A DNA stretch of 64,000 nt, taken from the NCBI GenBank assembly GCA_023515745.1, contig JALECJ010000005.1, forward strand, positions 1-64,000. The letters run 5' to 3'. Shown here piece after piece: positions 12,637 through 23,577 of the stretch (positions are counted from its first letter, which is position 1; each line of letters begins with the position of its first letter). A program made the position numbers and the translations under genes. The notes below the pieces were generated by a model that worked only from the letters and a program-made list of their open reading frames with translations, did no database searches and was not told where the DNA came from. The DNA is from Amoeboaphelidium protococcarum (lineage: Eukaryota > Aphelidiomycota > Aphelidea).

Positions 12637-15312
12637 TCACTCTGAGTTGACTAGATACCAGCTATTTCTGCATTGTACTGCAGCACTGCGTACAACGCGC
12701 TTCTTATGTCCAAGATACAATGCACTTATCTTGATGACTTGATTCTGAAAGCGTAAGACTTTATCTGCAGGAAGCTTCGAAATTAGCGATAGGCATTGCA
12801 AAGTTCTAGCCAATACCACGAGATTTAACTTACCATCCACGTTCTATAATCCATTAATTAAGAGTCTCATAAAGCCATTCAAGTCTTTCAGTATAAACTA
12901 ATGCGCGACGTTAATCACGTGGAATAGAGCCCTTACAGCGTACTCATCATTATACCAACTTTCCAATGCCAATTTTATCTACTCAGCGATAAAGTCGCCA
13001 TCTTGACTGATGATGGTCTGCTATAAATGAGTTATCATTAGGCAGAATACTTTCATGTCAAATGACGCGTCGCCTGGCTTCTACTCCGTAGTCAGATACT
13101 TCTTAATGTGAAGATATAGCCGCTGAGTGTGTAATGGCTTGCTGACACAGTGCCAGTATCCATCTCTCGACAACGTACTTGATTAGAAGACTTTCTCCAA
13201 CACGTTCAGATCCACCATCATTTACAGCATCTCATCCAATAGCTTATATCCGAAAGAATCTGAACGCATGATAAGAGCTTTTGCAATAACCATCTTACCA
13301 CTAGGATCTAAACTCTCGACAACTTTTGGTAATAGCGACGTTATCTGAGGAGCAAATTTATTAGCAAATAAGTGCATTACTTCCAAGCCTTGCGACATTA
13401 TCACTTAATCCTTGATACAAGATATATCTACTTCTGGTCTAAGACCAATAGCGAAAACCTCAAGATCATGGTTCGAAGTTTCTTTATCACAATATGTTCT
13501 CAGCAAGATCTGCTACTTTTCACAATTCATTTAAGCTAATAGAACGCCGAATATCTATGAATGCTAAACCAAATCTTGCTACAAAGCTGCGTCCAATCTG
13601 CTTTCCAATATGGCCATGGACTCCTGAAATTGATGCTTATAAGCTAAACATACACAGGTAGAGATGAATTGATCCGATTCCTTCAAGTCAAGCAGTTATG
13701 GGTCTTGAGCGACTATCAAATTCCATACTCTAAATTCCATGAGCTGTTGAATAGCTTTACCATATTTCGGGATGTCATCTTTAATCTATGACCAGAGATT
13801 GCCAAGAAGTTACTTATCTTACAAAGAGCCAAGACTTTTACAGGCAACATCTGACAAATCCTAGTGGTCACTCACCATGGCATTAAGCATTGACTCACAA
13901 CAGGCATTTAAGTCCAAAAATTATACCCATTTTTAATCATTAATCAAGATTTAAATGCATTTCATGCCATTAATCTTCACATCCACCGGGCGATCACTAT
14001 CCAGAAATCCAAGTATGAATGGAACAAGATCAATGATGACCAAATTAGGAAAAGACTCTTCAGTGCTACTATCTGAGGATTCCAATGCATACTGATTCTT
14101 TAAAACGGTGAGCATTTCCAAAGTGAACAGCGACACTAAAGCCTTATTCCCAAAAGACACAGACTGCTTGCCAGTGAGTAATGGCATCAAGCAATCTTAC
14201 AGAATGGAGCTAAATCTCTAATGACTAATGCAACCAAATCCTTTGACCAAAATATTGATATATCTTGACAAATTGATACTCGAGTACTTGAGAAAATCCA
14301 TTTTCTCCTTCAAAGGGTTGAACAACACACCAAACTATGAATCCGTAAGTTATGTACCTAACGTCTACAGAGCTTCGCAAAGATCATTTACCACGTCATT
14401 CACTTCGTACAACTGGATGATATACGGAGCCAAGTCGTCCACTCTTTAAAATAAAGATTCTTGAACGTTACAGCTACTTGGAGCAGCTACTGACAACAAT
14501 CTTAAAGCTTCTTTTACATTGAGTAACTCTTCCTACTCTCCTAAATTCTCGATTATCAAATCAATGCAACGATCAGCATTCTCCTCACGAGCGGTAAGAC
14601 AATTATAAAGCAGCTGCTTCAAAGCATCATCAGACACTGCATCTGGAACATTATCCGGAGTCTTGTACGTGATAGGAAAGTACATTGAACACACATCAAA
14701 CACGTCGCCCAAAATATCCTTCTACTTGTCATTTGCACCTGTAGGCAAAGAGTCAAGTGTATTTAGTATCACGGTTAAGCCCAATTAAATATTTCGCGGA
14801 TCTCTTTCACCTTCAAACGCGTTTATAAATTCAGACGCCAGTCTATACTAAAGCACTATATTACCAGATATAGCTTTGCAGTTGTAGCAGCTTTACATGA
14901 TGCGATACACATTATATCTTGTAGACTGCGCCAATGTTTGCACTTAGAGATCAGTGATCTAATGCAAAAGACTATCTACTAACTACTCATTCATCAACTC
15001 GACGCGCTATAGCATAATATCAATGATAGCAACAGCTTACACGATACAAGAATCATCTTCCAATTTAGATAGAAAAAATTCAAGACAGAATTGATATTCC
15101 CTAAGATGTAGAGACTGCAGATGATTCTCAATGAACATCTTCATGACGCGACATGACTTTTCTCTTACCACACCAATTAACGAGGAGAATCCATCTTTTA
15201 ATAGCTCAACTAAATTCAGGATATTTAAGCCATTACTGGAAAGATACCTGGATAAATCATCACCAATTTCAATCTAATTACCATCTAAATAATCCTAAAT
15301 TTCCTTCTCCAT
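12637..15312 (-). CDS. MMS19: MMS19, cytosolic iron-sulfur assembly (CIA) targeting factor
   Basis: An 891-residue intron-free HEAT-repeat protein. The N-terminal part carries the MMS19 signature FINAFEGERDPRNIQLGLTV and later DVCSMYFPITYKTPDN. The C-terminus reads LYLGHKKRVVRSAAVQCRNSW, the conserved end of the family. MMS19 hands Fe-S clusters to nuclear DNA-repair and replication enzymes in complex with CIAO1 and CIA2. Dozens of in-frame TAA/TAG codons are read as Gln. The start is the first ATG in the frame, matching the family N-terminus (GFSSLIGVVREKSCRVMKMF). It is near the short end for the family. Confidence 0.9.
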
Positions 15313-15684
15313 ATCGCTCACTCTGGATTGAATCTTTTGAATATTATAAATTCTACAGGAAAATTGATAAAGAAGGAAATGCTGCAGAGAAAGACGCGTT
15401 AATCGTTGTAAGGAGATCATTGAAGAAGAACACCATTGACAATCCTCTTCATCCATGGGTTATCTTTATGTATACCGCTTATGTAATATACCTCCATATA
15501 TAAGCAAAAATTGGCTGTGTGACAATATTTAAAAGAGCTCCATCAACGTTCTTTATGGATGGATAATTTTAAGAGTTCCACCACTTTAAAATAATTCAAT
15601 CTTTTTCGTTGTTTCATCTCTGACGTGTTTCTGTCCTAGAATACTTTATGGAAAGTCCCATAGCATTCGATAACAGTGACTAGA
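15313..15684. other. divergent intergenic region
   Basis: 372 bases between the MMS19 start and the next plus-strand gene. An upstream exon of the next gene could lie here (there is a TTTCTGTCCTAG acceptor-like string near 15639), but none could be assigned. Confidence 0.4.
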
Positions 15685-16574
15685 ATGGACTTTAAATGGA
15701 AATATCAGTTCAATGGAATCCTCCCTAGGCGAAAGATTAATGCAAAGGATCAGAGTATCAATGAAGTCTTGAAGGAAAAGTTGCCATATCAAATCGTATT
15801 TAAACACCATGGTGATAATGATAGTCAAATTTGGATTGGCCGTAAATTGGCTGGTGTGAATGATAGTGCACTATCATAATTCATCAAAGCAGAGATTAAT
15901 CCAGAGTAGCCTTAAAATCTACAATTAGATACTGCAGTAACAAGTACTGCATAGTAAAGAGGTAAGTATAATTTAGTAGAAGTGACTAATGTGATGCGTT
16001 TCATATATCATCAGACGAGATGTACTGTAGAAGATTCACGCATACCGACAGAACGGCCGCATTTGCTCATTTGTCCACCTGAAACGAGATAAGATTCCTC
16101 TGCTTTAACTCTATCGGCTCTGATAGTTTAAGTGTTGACGATTGGAGTCTTGATATATCATTTATTTTTACTATCAATATATACAAGGAATATCTCTCTT
16201 CAAGTGGTGAATGCGATAGCCATTTTAATTCATTTGGCTTCCAGTAAGTTTTACATTGTCCTTATTTAACATTCTCAATTTGCGCGTCATCTATGAATAT
16301 ATATGTGTAGTTGCTTCACTCAAGTACCCAGATTCAATGACTCCCGTTGTGATTAGCAGGTAGATGTCTTTATGCTATGCCGTGTACTTTGGCATGATTC
16401 TAAGCCGACCTGTTGATTTAATTATCGCGTCTGTTTCACTCATTTAGTACATCATTCAGTCGCGTTATATACAATCAAAGGTAAACCATTGAAAGCATGC
16501 GTGTATAATATCACCAAATCTTATAACTTTATTTGTAGAAACTGAAACTACTCGTGCTACCTGGTTAGTTATGA
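15685..16574 (+). CDS. orphan multi-pass membrane protein, three exons
   Basis: Exons 15685-16243, 16311-16480 and 16539-16574 (introns 67 and 58 nt) give 254 residues. The first 140 residues are soluble (MDFKWKYQFNGILPRRKINA, IWIGRKLAGVNDSALSQF) and include a Gln-rich patch. Then come about three to four hydrophobic helices: SALIVQVLTIGVLIYHLFLL, VVNAIAILIHLAS, LCYAVYFGMILSRPVDLIIA and a short final one. All internal in-frame TAA/TAG codons read as Gln and both splice junctions keep phase. An N-terminal ubiquitin-like fold followed by membrane helices (as in DSC3/TMUB) is one idea, but I see no diagnostic motif. The start is the first ATG of the frame; an upstream exon is possible. Confidence 0.6.
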
Positions 16575-16764
16575 ATAACGCGGTATTAAATGGTTTTGAC
16601 ATAAAGTCTCAGTTCTCGTTTTAACGTCTCCATGGTGATTTCATTTCCTTTCAGAGGTCCATGTCTTTTCAGATCAGAGTTGGAGTTTAGATTTAAATAT
16701 TTTTAGTGTCTATTCGCCATATATAACAGTTGATTAATTTTTTAGAATTTTGAAATATTGTAAA

Positions 16765-18048
16765 ATGCTCAGAGCTTTAAATAAATTGTAAGCACGATTT
16801 ATCACCACCGTCAAGTAGAAGAACAATGGGGTGTTGATATCAGATCCTGAGCGTGGTCTGGCGAAAGAGATCCCATACGTCTGGTTGCGTGATAATTGCC
16901 AGTGTCCTCAGTGTGTACATCCTACTACAAAATAAAAGTTGATCTCATCTGGTCACATTCCTCTTGATATGACTGCATCTCGGTGTTAGCTGGTGAATTA
17001 TAATAATAAAGCGTAAAATAATGATGGAGGCGTTTTGGAGGTGTAGTGGTCATAAAATCTACTTGGAAGCAGCAAGCATACTGATCATCCACACAAGAGC
17101 CAGTATCCAGTCAGTTGGCTCTTGCAGAAAGAGAAGCATAATCCGCCGTAGAGTCCTGAGTATCGGAATATACTATGGGATCGTAAGACTTTATTTGAAA
17201 GCACGTAGAATAGGAAAGAGATTTGCTTTGATTATCGCCAGTACCTAGAGGATGACAACACATTCCTAAAATTTAGTCAGTAGTTGCAAAACTATGGTCT
17301 AGCATTCATTTAGAATATCCCTTCTTAGTCTAACACTGCAGGCGTTGAATCAGTTGAATCTATTGCATATAGAATTGGACCGATCAGGGAGACTTTCTAC
17401 GGTAAGAGTTGGAAAGTGATGTCTGAGCATTAGGCTAAGAATATTGCGTATACCAATCTTTACCTGGGATTGCATATGGATCTAATGTATTTCGAGTCTC
17501 CACCAGGCCTTTAATTCCTGCATTGTGTGGAGAATCGTAACATTGACGGTGGAGAGTCTACTTTTGTGGATTCATACAAGGCTGTGTAATTGTTAAAGCA
17601 AAAGAAGGAAGAGCATTATCACACCCTGTCCAGTATCAGAATACCGTATCATTACCATAACAATGGGCATTAGATGATATACTGGCGGCCAGTGATCCTG
17701 CAGTCCAATTCGTGGAATAAGCCGTCGCCGTTTGAAGTCAATTACTCTCCTCCATTCATGGCCCCACTGAGTCTGCAGGTGTTCAAGGGATCTCAATATA
17801 CTCTGGACAAGTGGTATGAGGCATTCCAACATTTCCAGTCTATCATTGAAGACGAGTCTATGCTCTGCTCCCTCAAACTGGCAGAAGGTGAATGTGCTGT
17901 ATTTGCTAATAGACGCGTCCTCCATGGCAGGTAAGGATTTACTGTGGGTGAGAATGGAATGCGCCTTCTTCGCGGCACCTATATCGATTGGGACATTTTC
18001 CTAGACCAATGGAGAGTGATCAAGACTAAAAAGTAGTCGTAGAAATGA
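16765..18048 (+). CDS. gamma-butyrobetaine dioxygenase-like 2-oxoglutarate/Fe(II) oxygenase
   Basis: A 427-residue protein, no intron. It opens with a mitochondrial-type leader (MLRALNKLQARFITTVKQ). The N-terminal zinc-binding domain carries WLRDNCQCPQCVHPTT. The oxygenase core has the Fe ligands His237 and Asp239 (LHMDLMYFESPPGLQFLHC) and distal His387 (RRVLHGRQGF), then the 2OG-binding region MRLLRGTYIDWD. These match the BBOX1/TMLHE family of carnitine synthesis, which hydroxylates gamma-butyrobetaine or trimethyllysine; PPGLQFLHC is closest to BBOX-like members, but substrate cannot be fixed by eye. Very rich in TAA/TAG glutamines. It stands next to two other mitochondrial genes. Confidence 0.88.
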
Positions 18049-18164
18049 TGACACTTAGAAGTCTTTAATAGATACTTTTTATAAACAATTGGCATATTTT
18101 AAAGATTGAAATCGATATACAGCCAAGTGTAATACTAAATATACTCACCTTTCTATTCAATTGC

Positions 18165-18884
18165 TCATTTAAACCAGAACTTTTTAAATCTTTGGTAGGC
18201 ACCATCTAATGACCATAGCGAGGGGCGGACATCAACGAAAATCTTGAAGGGAACTTGGTCTTATGCTTCAGTTGGTCTATTGTAAAAGTCCAAGATGTAC
18301 GTCACCTCTTTACCGCAGCGATCAATTACCCAATCGTGTCGATCAAACGGACGGCCCATTGAGGAGAAGTATGTGTTGAACATTGCTCGTGGCGATGGAT
18401 CATCCGGTCTGCCCATGAATTTCTTTAATACAGGGCCGCTCTTGCATGTACTAGCATACTCCTTCTCCCATTGGAGGATCTTGGTCCAAGCGAGTTCATT
18501 GATGAGATTGTGTATAGGGACAATAGTGGACATGTCCTGCTCATCAGGATTATAATTCTTCTTCTTCATGGCAGAGTAAAACTACTTCTATGATGGATAC
18601 ACCCAGTTCTCGCCATCCTTGCTCTTGGGAATAGAGCTGGTCATTCGTCGATCAGGCAATGCAGGTCCACCTTGCCCATTCTGTGTCTCCATTTCTGATA
18701 TTGATTCTATATCACGCGCAGATTCTGATGAACATGGACGCGTCTAAGGTGCAGCGGTATGAGCCAGATCCGCCAAACCAGATGTATTATGTCGATGAGG
18801 ACACGTTGGACGACTATCTTCTTGTCCCTCTGATTATTTTACACTATACGTATCAATATCGCCGACAGCCTGAGTGCTTGACAT
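18165..18884 (-). CDS. HCCS: holocytochrome c synthase (cytochrome c heme lyase)
   Basis: A 239-residue protein, no intron. The N-terminal part has a Cys-Pro heme-regulatory-type motif (RPTCPHRHN). Then come the family blocks RRMTSSIPKSKDGENWVYPS, LAWTKILQWEKEYASTC, KKFMGRPDDPSPRAMF, FDRHDWVIDRCGKEV and IFVDVRPSLWSLDGAYQR. It attaches heme covalently to apocytochrome c in the mitochondrial intermembrane space (system III). TAG codons in YPSQKQFYSAM are Gln where homologues also have polar residues. The start at 18884 keeps the CP motif and is the first ATG. System III occurs in opisthokonts and some other groups but not, as far as I know, in ciliates. Confidence 0.95.
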
Positions 18885-18979
18885 AGTTTAACTATATTTT
18901 TTTTACCTTCGATTGAAAAGTAATTCGTCATTGGGAAAGAATCTCGCAAAAGATCTAAAGTGGAAAATTTCAACTTATA

Positions 18980-20062
18980 ATGAAGTTGCGCGTGGTAAGA
19001 AGTCGGTCAACGAATGCATACTATAATTTAGCATTAGAAAATAAATTATTTCATTCGATTAAGCCAAGCGATGAGTATCTGCTGTATCTTTGGCGTAATC
19101 AACAATGTGTCGTCCTGGGTAGAAATCAGAATCCATTTATGGAAGCGCGATTGGATCTGATGAAGACAGATGGCGTCCCGCTGATACGGCGATAATCTGG
19201 TGGTGGTACAGTTTATCATGATATTGGGAATGCTTGCTATACTTTTATGATGCCTCGATAAGAATTCTCCTTGACAAAGTCTCTTGACATTGTCGTTCGG
19301 TCGTTGAACGATCGCTTGGATCTGCCCGTATACACTACTCCTAGGCACGACATTTGGCTAAATTATAGTTATCGAAACTTTCCGCAGACTAATACTAATA
19401 GCTATGATAAAGGAGATGGCATACTCAAGAGCGGAATTCAAAAGAAAGTTGGTGGAAGTGCGTATAGAGTGATCCGCGATCGTGCATTCCATCACGGTAC
19501 TCTGCTGATTGACTCAGAGCCTGAGAATGTAACAAAATATCTTGGCCTCCATAACCAGTCTCCAGCGAGTGAGAATATTCAAAGTAAAGCCATAAAGAGT
19601 GTCACGTCTAAAGTTGGCAGGATACGCGACGTGTGTCTCACCACAGGATTTTAAGACTATTGTGATGCTCTCACTCGCGAGTTTTAGAGTTCTTTGTAAC
19701 TGACTGATCAATAGTGCGACTATGAAGATATTAATCCTGAAAAAGATCGACAGGATAAAGAAATCTAAAATGAAGTAAATCGATTGCAGTCATGGGAATA
19801 CAAGTACGGATATACGCCTGATTTCCAACACACGCTCCAACACAAAGATGGTACTGATACAGTTCTGCAAACCCATCGATGTGTCATCTAGAAAGTTGAA
19901 TCAAGAGTAAAGCATACAGAAAATCCACTATTGTCTGATACTATGAGACTTTTAGAAGGCTGTAAGTATAGACGCGGTGATATTCTGTAGAGATTACAAA
20001 GCGAAAGTATTCACGAGCATATCATTGAAGAGATTGTAAACCAAATTCCGGATTATGAATGA
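18980..20062 (+). CDS. lipoate-protein ligase (LplA/Aim22 family)
   Basis: A 360-residue protein, no intron. N-terminal motifs are YYNLALENKLF, LYLWRNQQCVVLGRNQNPFM and the active-site signature RRQSGGGTVYHDIGN, in which Gln72 is TAA. A second half contains VGGSAYRVIRDRAFHHGTLL, as in LplA. It activates lipoate (or transfers lipoyl groups) onto E2 and H proteins of mitochondrial dehydrogenases. The C-terminal accessory domain is longer and Gln/Asp-rich (LQLTDQQCDYEDINPEKD), ending at TGA. It shares a 95-bp divergent promoter region with HCCS. Confidence 0.92.
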
Positions 20063-20499
20063 AAGGATAATAGAGAATCAATACTTCACAATTCATGCAA
20101 GCTCCTGTATACCATTTCTATTTAGTCCATGAATGAGTTGACTACCGTTCGCAGAATCTTGGCATTTGCCGCTTTAAAAGTGACTATGAGATCTGAATTA
20201 TCAGTCTAAAAGAATCGCGTACTGATACTTGGCTTGTGGTCCTTCTCAATGCTGCACACCTATAACGCAATTTACGCGTAATCTTGCGATTCAAAAGGCA
20301 ATTTTAGTACTCTACAATTAAATATAATGAATAAAAAGTCTATTCAAATCTATAGCAACTTACAACTAATGCCTCATTTAATTTTGATATTTTTAAATGT
20401 TTTGCTCAACTTTATGAACAAGCTCTTTAAGAATATTTTCTTCTCTATATAAGCGAGTGAAATAACTTATCACGATAAAAACATAAACCACGTATCGCG
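20063..20499. other. intergenic; chance open frame only
   Basis: 437 bases. A 120-codon frame starting MNELTTVRRILAF is open under the alternative code, but with TGA as sole stop this length is unremarkable and no family features are visible. Confidence 0.4.
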
Positions 20500-20811
20500 A
20501 TGATTAAAGAAGATACGCTTGATATAAACGACGCGATTGAATTGAACTGCTGGTATCATGTAGATTATTGGATGAGGTGCGTGTCTTTAGCTAACCAGGT
20601 AAATCATTACTATGTGTATGGAGAACGGCCGACGTGCCACAAATGGACTGAGAGATTAAAGTGGTGTATGTCATAAAAGACCAAGAATGAGGATCAGAAA
20701 TTGGAAGCTTTGCGCATAAGGAGGCGGTAATTGGCTGAATAGAGTCCCAACCGGAACGATGTATGGGAGTACAGGACATCGCCTCCCTCGGACTTTCCTC
20801 CTAAAGTATGA
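20500..20811 (+). CDS. DUF3128 / EMI1-like small protein
   Basis: A 103-residue protein. The body YVYGERPTCHKWTERLKWCM followed by IRRRQLAEQSPNRNDVWEYR matches the DUF3128 family (yeast Emi1, animal C22orf39/PANTS), which has paired cysteines and a conserved VWE-R-T end. In yeast Emi1 is linked to early meiotic induction and respiratory function; the molecular role is unsettled. TAA/TAG in CMSQKTK, RRQLAEQSP are Gln. The start ATG is the first in the frame. It follows two mitochondrial genes, which fits the family, though this is only context. Confidence 0.82.
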
Positions 20812-21201
20812 ACTAAGAATAGTATAAACTTTGATATTCAGTTGTGAATGATTACAGTTGTTTTATTTACCGAATTGATTAGGTGGACTCAAGATCATCA
20901 GGATTATTGACCGACATGGTATCCGTTACAATGATACTGCTCACCGTATGCGCGCAAATAATTACAAAGTACACATACAGTAGTGTCCACTCGAATTAAC
21001 TGAAAATCTTTGATATTCAAACTTCTTGCTCTTGAACACAAAATTAGCGTAAAGTAGTGTGCTGTCTCGACAATTTAACGGAACAATTCGCATTTATTCT
21101 TGTTTCACATCTTTCTGCCCTTTGTCTTTTGAATAGTTAATCTTTGGCTCATCAAAAGTCCTGATTACTCGTTTTATTCATTACTCCTACCATTTGAAGA
21201 T
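20812..21201. other. intergenic, no gene seen
   Basis: 390 bases between two plus-strand genes; nothing was recognised. Confidence 0.4.
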
Positions 21202-21782
21202 ATGAATGGAAATTTAGTAAGAGTGCATACAAGGCAAGTGAGCACTCCAACTCATAATAGTAAGATGGCACTTTAATGACTTCATTATCACCTTTATTAC
21301 GCCAATATGTAGAACAACAAAATGGAAAGAAGAACAATGGCACCACTATAAGAAGAAAAGGTGGCCTCAGAGATGTGACTAATAGCACGCCGATTGTCAA
21401 AGTGTCAAGTAAAGTAGATACAGTACAAAAGACAGTCTTGTAGATGGACAAAATTCAGCTCAAAGACACTAACAAGGCGAAACCATCCATGAATCCCATT
21501 AATGATGATTAATATGAAATTGAAACGGTCCCTCCGAAACGAGAGACTGATTTTACGCGGATAATTCACGATGATGATCTGGTGGATGTTCAATCAATCG
21601 TGGAGTCATTCTCATAGTTTAAAAATTACTCCCCTGATCACCTACATGATTTTGACATTTCAGATATAAAGGAGATACCGGTCGATTGCGGCTTGGATTT
21701 TGATGTTACAAGTGCTCATCTGTTGCACTCTGAGATTTCTACACCAGAACTAGAAGATTTTGAGCTGAATATTGAATTATGA
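21202..21782 (+). CDS. securin-like candidate, two exons
   Basis: Exons 21202-21259 and 21313-21782 (53-nt GT-AG intron in phase) give a 175-residue, disordered-looking protein. The N-terminus is basic and contains RRKGGLRDVTNSTP, close to the destruction-box/LxDVTN style seen in cyclins, securin and other APC/C substrates. The C-terminal half is acidic with short hydrophobic patches (FDISDIKEIPVDCGLDFDV, TPELEDFELNIEL). A basic degron end followed by an acidic tail is the architecture of securin, but securins are so divergent that I cannot assign it; a cell-cycle-regulated protein of another type is equally possible. The splice and code support a real gene; the role is a guess. Confidence 0.5.
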
Positions 21783-22100
21783 ATATTTGCATCTGATGAA
21801 TTAATAAAGAAGGATTTGAAGTGCTCTGTAACCTCTAATAATGCCGCGATTTAAGAGAGAAGCGTCATGTAGAATTGAGTTAGTCACAGTGTCAGACTCA
21901 TAAACAGGATTGGCATATATCGAGCTGTTTTACAGATAATTTTTAGTATTGCTGTTGTGTAATTATATCATATTCGGTATTGCATTGTTCAATAGGTATA
22001 CCAAGTCACAAAGCCGTCTATCTCTGTAGTTGCTTAGCCACACTTTATTTTTCATTTACATCTAACGTCACCATACCATTTGAAGTTATAATTTGTTGAG
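21783..22100. other. intergenic or 5' extension of next gene
   Basis: 318 bases. The frame of the next gene stays open back to about 21884 without an ATG, so a 5' exon joined here is possible; nothing else was seen. Confidence 0.35.
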
Positions 22101-23375
22101 ATGAGGAACCAAAACTTTTTGGTGTTAGTGCTATCGATTCTACTCAATATTATCAGTGTGAAATGTTTCCGATTTATTGAAGAAGGTATCCTGGCTGGCT
22201 GGGAACTGAACGTGTCTTCAATGTATGAATATGGATTACAGAATTGCATGGAGCTCTAAGTGAAGTTGGGTGTACCAGTTTTTAACAAGGGAGAGGGACA
22301 TAACAATGACAATCCGTAAAAGAGAAAGACGCGTATAATCAAGACTCTGGCTACTCTGAAATATGATGGTGGAGTATAAGTTCAAGTGTAACTAAGATTC
22401 ATCAATGCTGCGTTATACGCTAAAGTTCCGATGCATTTATTAGCATACTGCAAAGTTCGAGACTAAACAAGTGATCACGTAAAATGGGTTCTTTTGGCTT
22501 AATCTGAAGTATTTAAAGTGATTAAATTATCCAGCGATGGCCTGCGTACCTTAAATGACAAACGAGAGTAACTCAATGTACAGTCTTTAATCAAAGACGT
22601 GACGCCAGTCGAGTATTACGCGCAAATACTGTAGTCTCGTTCTTCTGATATTGATTACCGCACGGAGCAATGTTTTAAGCGCAAAGTGTCACGTAATTAG
22701 CTGGTAGAAGAGATGCAAAAGCTCAAAGGGTAATTTTTATGCAGTCGAATCGTGTGTCCTCCTCTGTTGTAACCTTTGATAGAAGAAGCTGTTAGGCAGG
22801 CTGATGTAAGAATTCAATAGCAGTTGGAACGTCGCCAGGAGGAGAGAGCTCCATCAGTATTGTTACAAACCAAAAGATTGTATCATAAGACTGAAGTAAC
22901 CTCTACTAGATTCGCTCGTAGAGATTTCACCACTCAAGTACAATTCCCGGATGAATAGCCTCTGCAAAGTGTAGTTCAACTGTACGAGAGACTCTAGCTT
23001 TAGTGGCATCAACAAGATTAGGAGCTATCACTGGCGCCAGGAGTAAGACTTAATCCAATCAGGCGCGCAAGACTCACCATGTAATCCGCGTTATCGCAAC
23101 TTCCTTAATTGGCATCTTTTGTAGTGCGTCAAGTAGTTAGGATTACGCGTATCAAGTTGTTGGGACCCGATGCATAAGACTTGACTTTAGACCAAATTAT
23201 GGCGCCTCTATTCACATCGCTAAACATTCGACCACTGATGGTTACATGTACAGACATTCAACAGTTTGATCTTCACTCGAATAACAGGTCGGTGTTGGAT
23301 TATTTCAAAAACACTATTATTCTGAGGGCGTTCTTTATCCTCATTCACGCTCTCCTAGACTCTTCGTAGAATTGA
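22101..23375 (+). CDS. unrecognised protein with hydrophobic N- and C-termini
   Basis: A 424-residue open frame ending at TGA 23373-23375, with many internal TAA/TAG codons. The N-terminus (NFLVLVLSILLNIISVKCF) resembles a signal peptide or anchor, and the C-terminus (TIILRAFFILIHALLDSS) is a second hydrophobic segment. The middle is mostly soluble, with a Gln/Arg-rich helical part (QADVRIQQQLERRQEERAPS) and FTTQVQFPDEQPLQSVVQLY, faintly like a UBX/ubiquitin-like strand pattern. I recognise no family. The length with a single stop codon and even amino-acid composition favour a real gene; the exact 5' end is uncertain. Confidence 0.5.
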
Positions 23376-23577
23376 TCATTATTATGATTATTACTACCAT
23401 TATTGTCCGTAGCATATACAAAGTAAGTTCATCATTGTTCATTCTTCTCGATCAATCTTCTTTTTGTTTCTGCGCATTGTCGTAACTTGGATCACCCTCC
23501 CTATAACTTTAGCCTTTTCACTCATTCTATTTAGTGTCTTTATAGATTACAAATTGATAAAGTCTTACTATTTTAAC

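Noticed and set aside
15962-16014. Intron with consensus GTAAGT and CATCAG ends in the orphan membrane gene
   Set aside because: Removing it leads to a TGA at 16080, whereas leaving it in keeps one frame that runs into the hydrophobic helices and splices in phase.
17933-17938. Splice donor (GTAAGG) inside the dioxygenase gene
   Set aside because: The frame continues without interruption through conserved MRLLRGTYIDWD; TAA there is Gln.
20133-20510. 120-codon open frame after the lipoate ligase
   Set aside because: With only TGA as stop, frames of this size arise by chance; no family signal.
21152-21593. Hydrophobic minus-strand frames opposite the securin-like gene
   Set aside because: Antisense shadow of a spliced plus-strand gene; TTT-rich composition mimics membrane helices.
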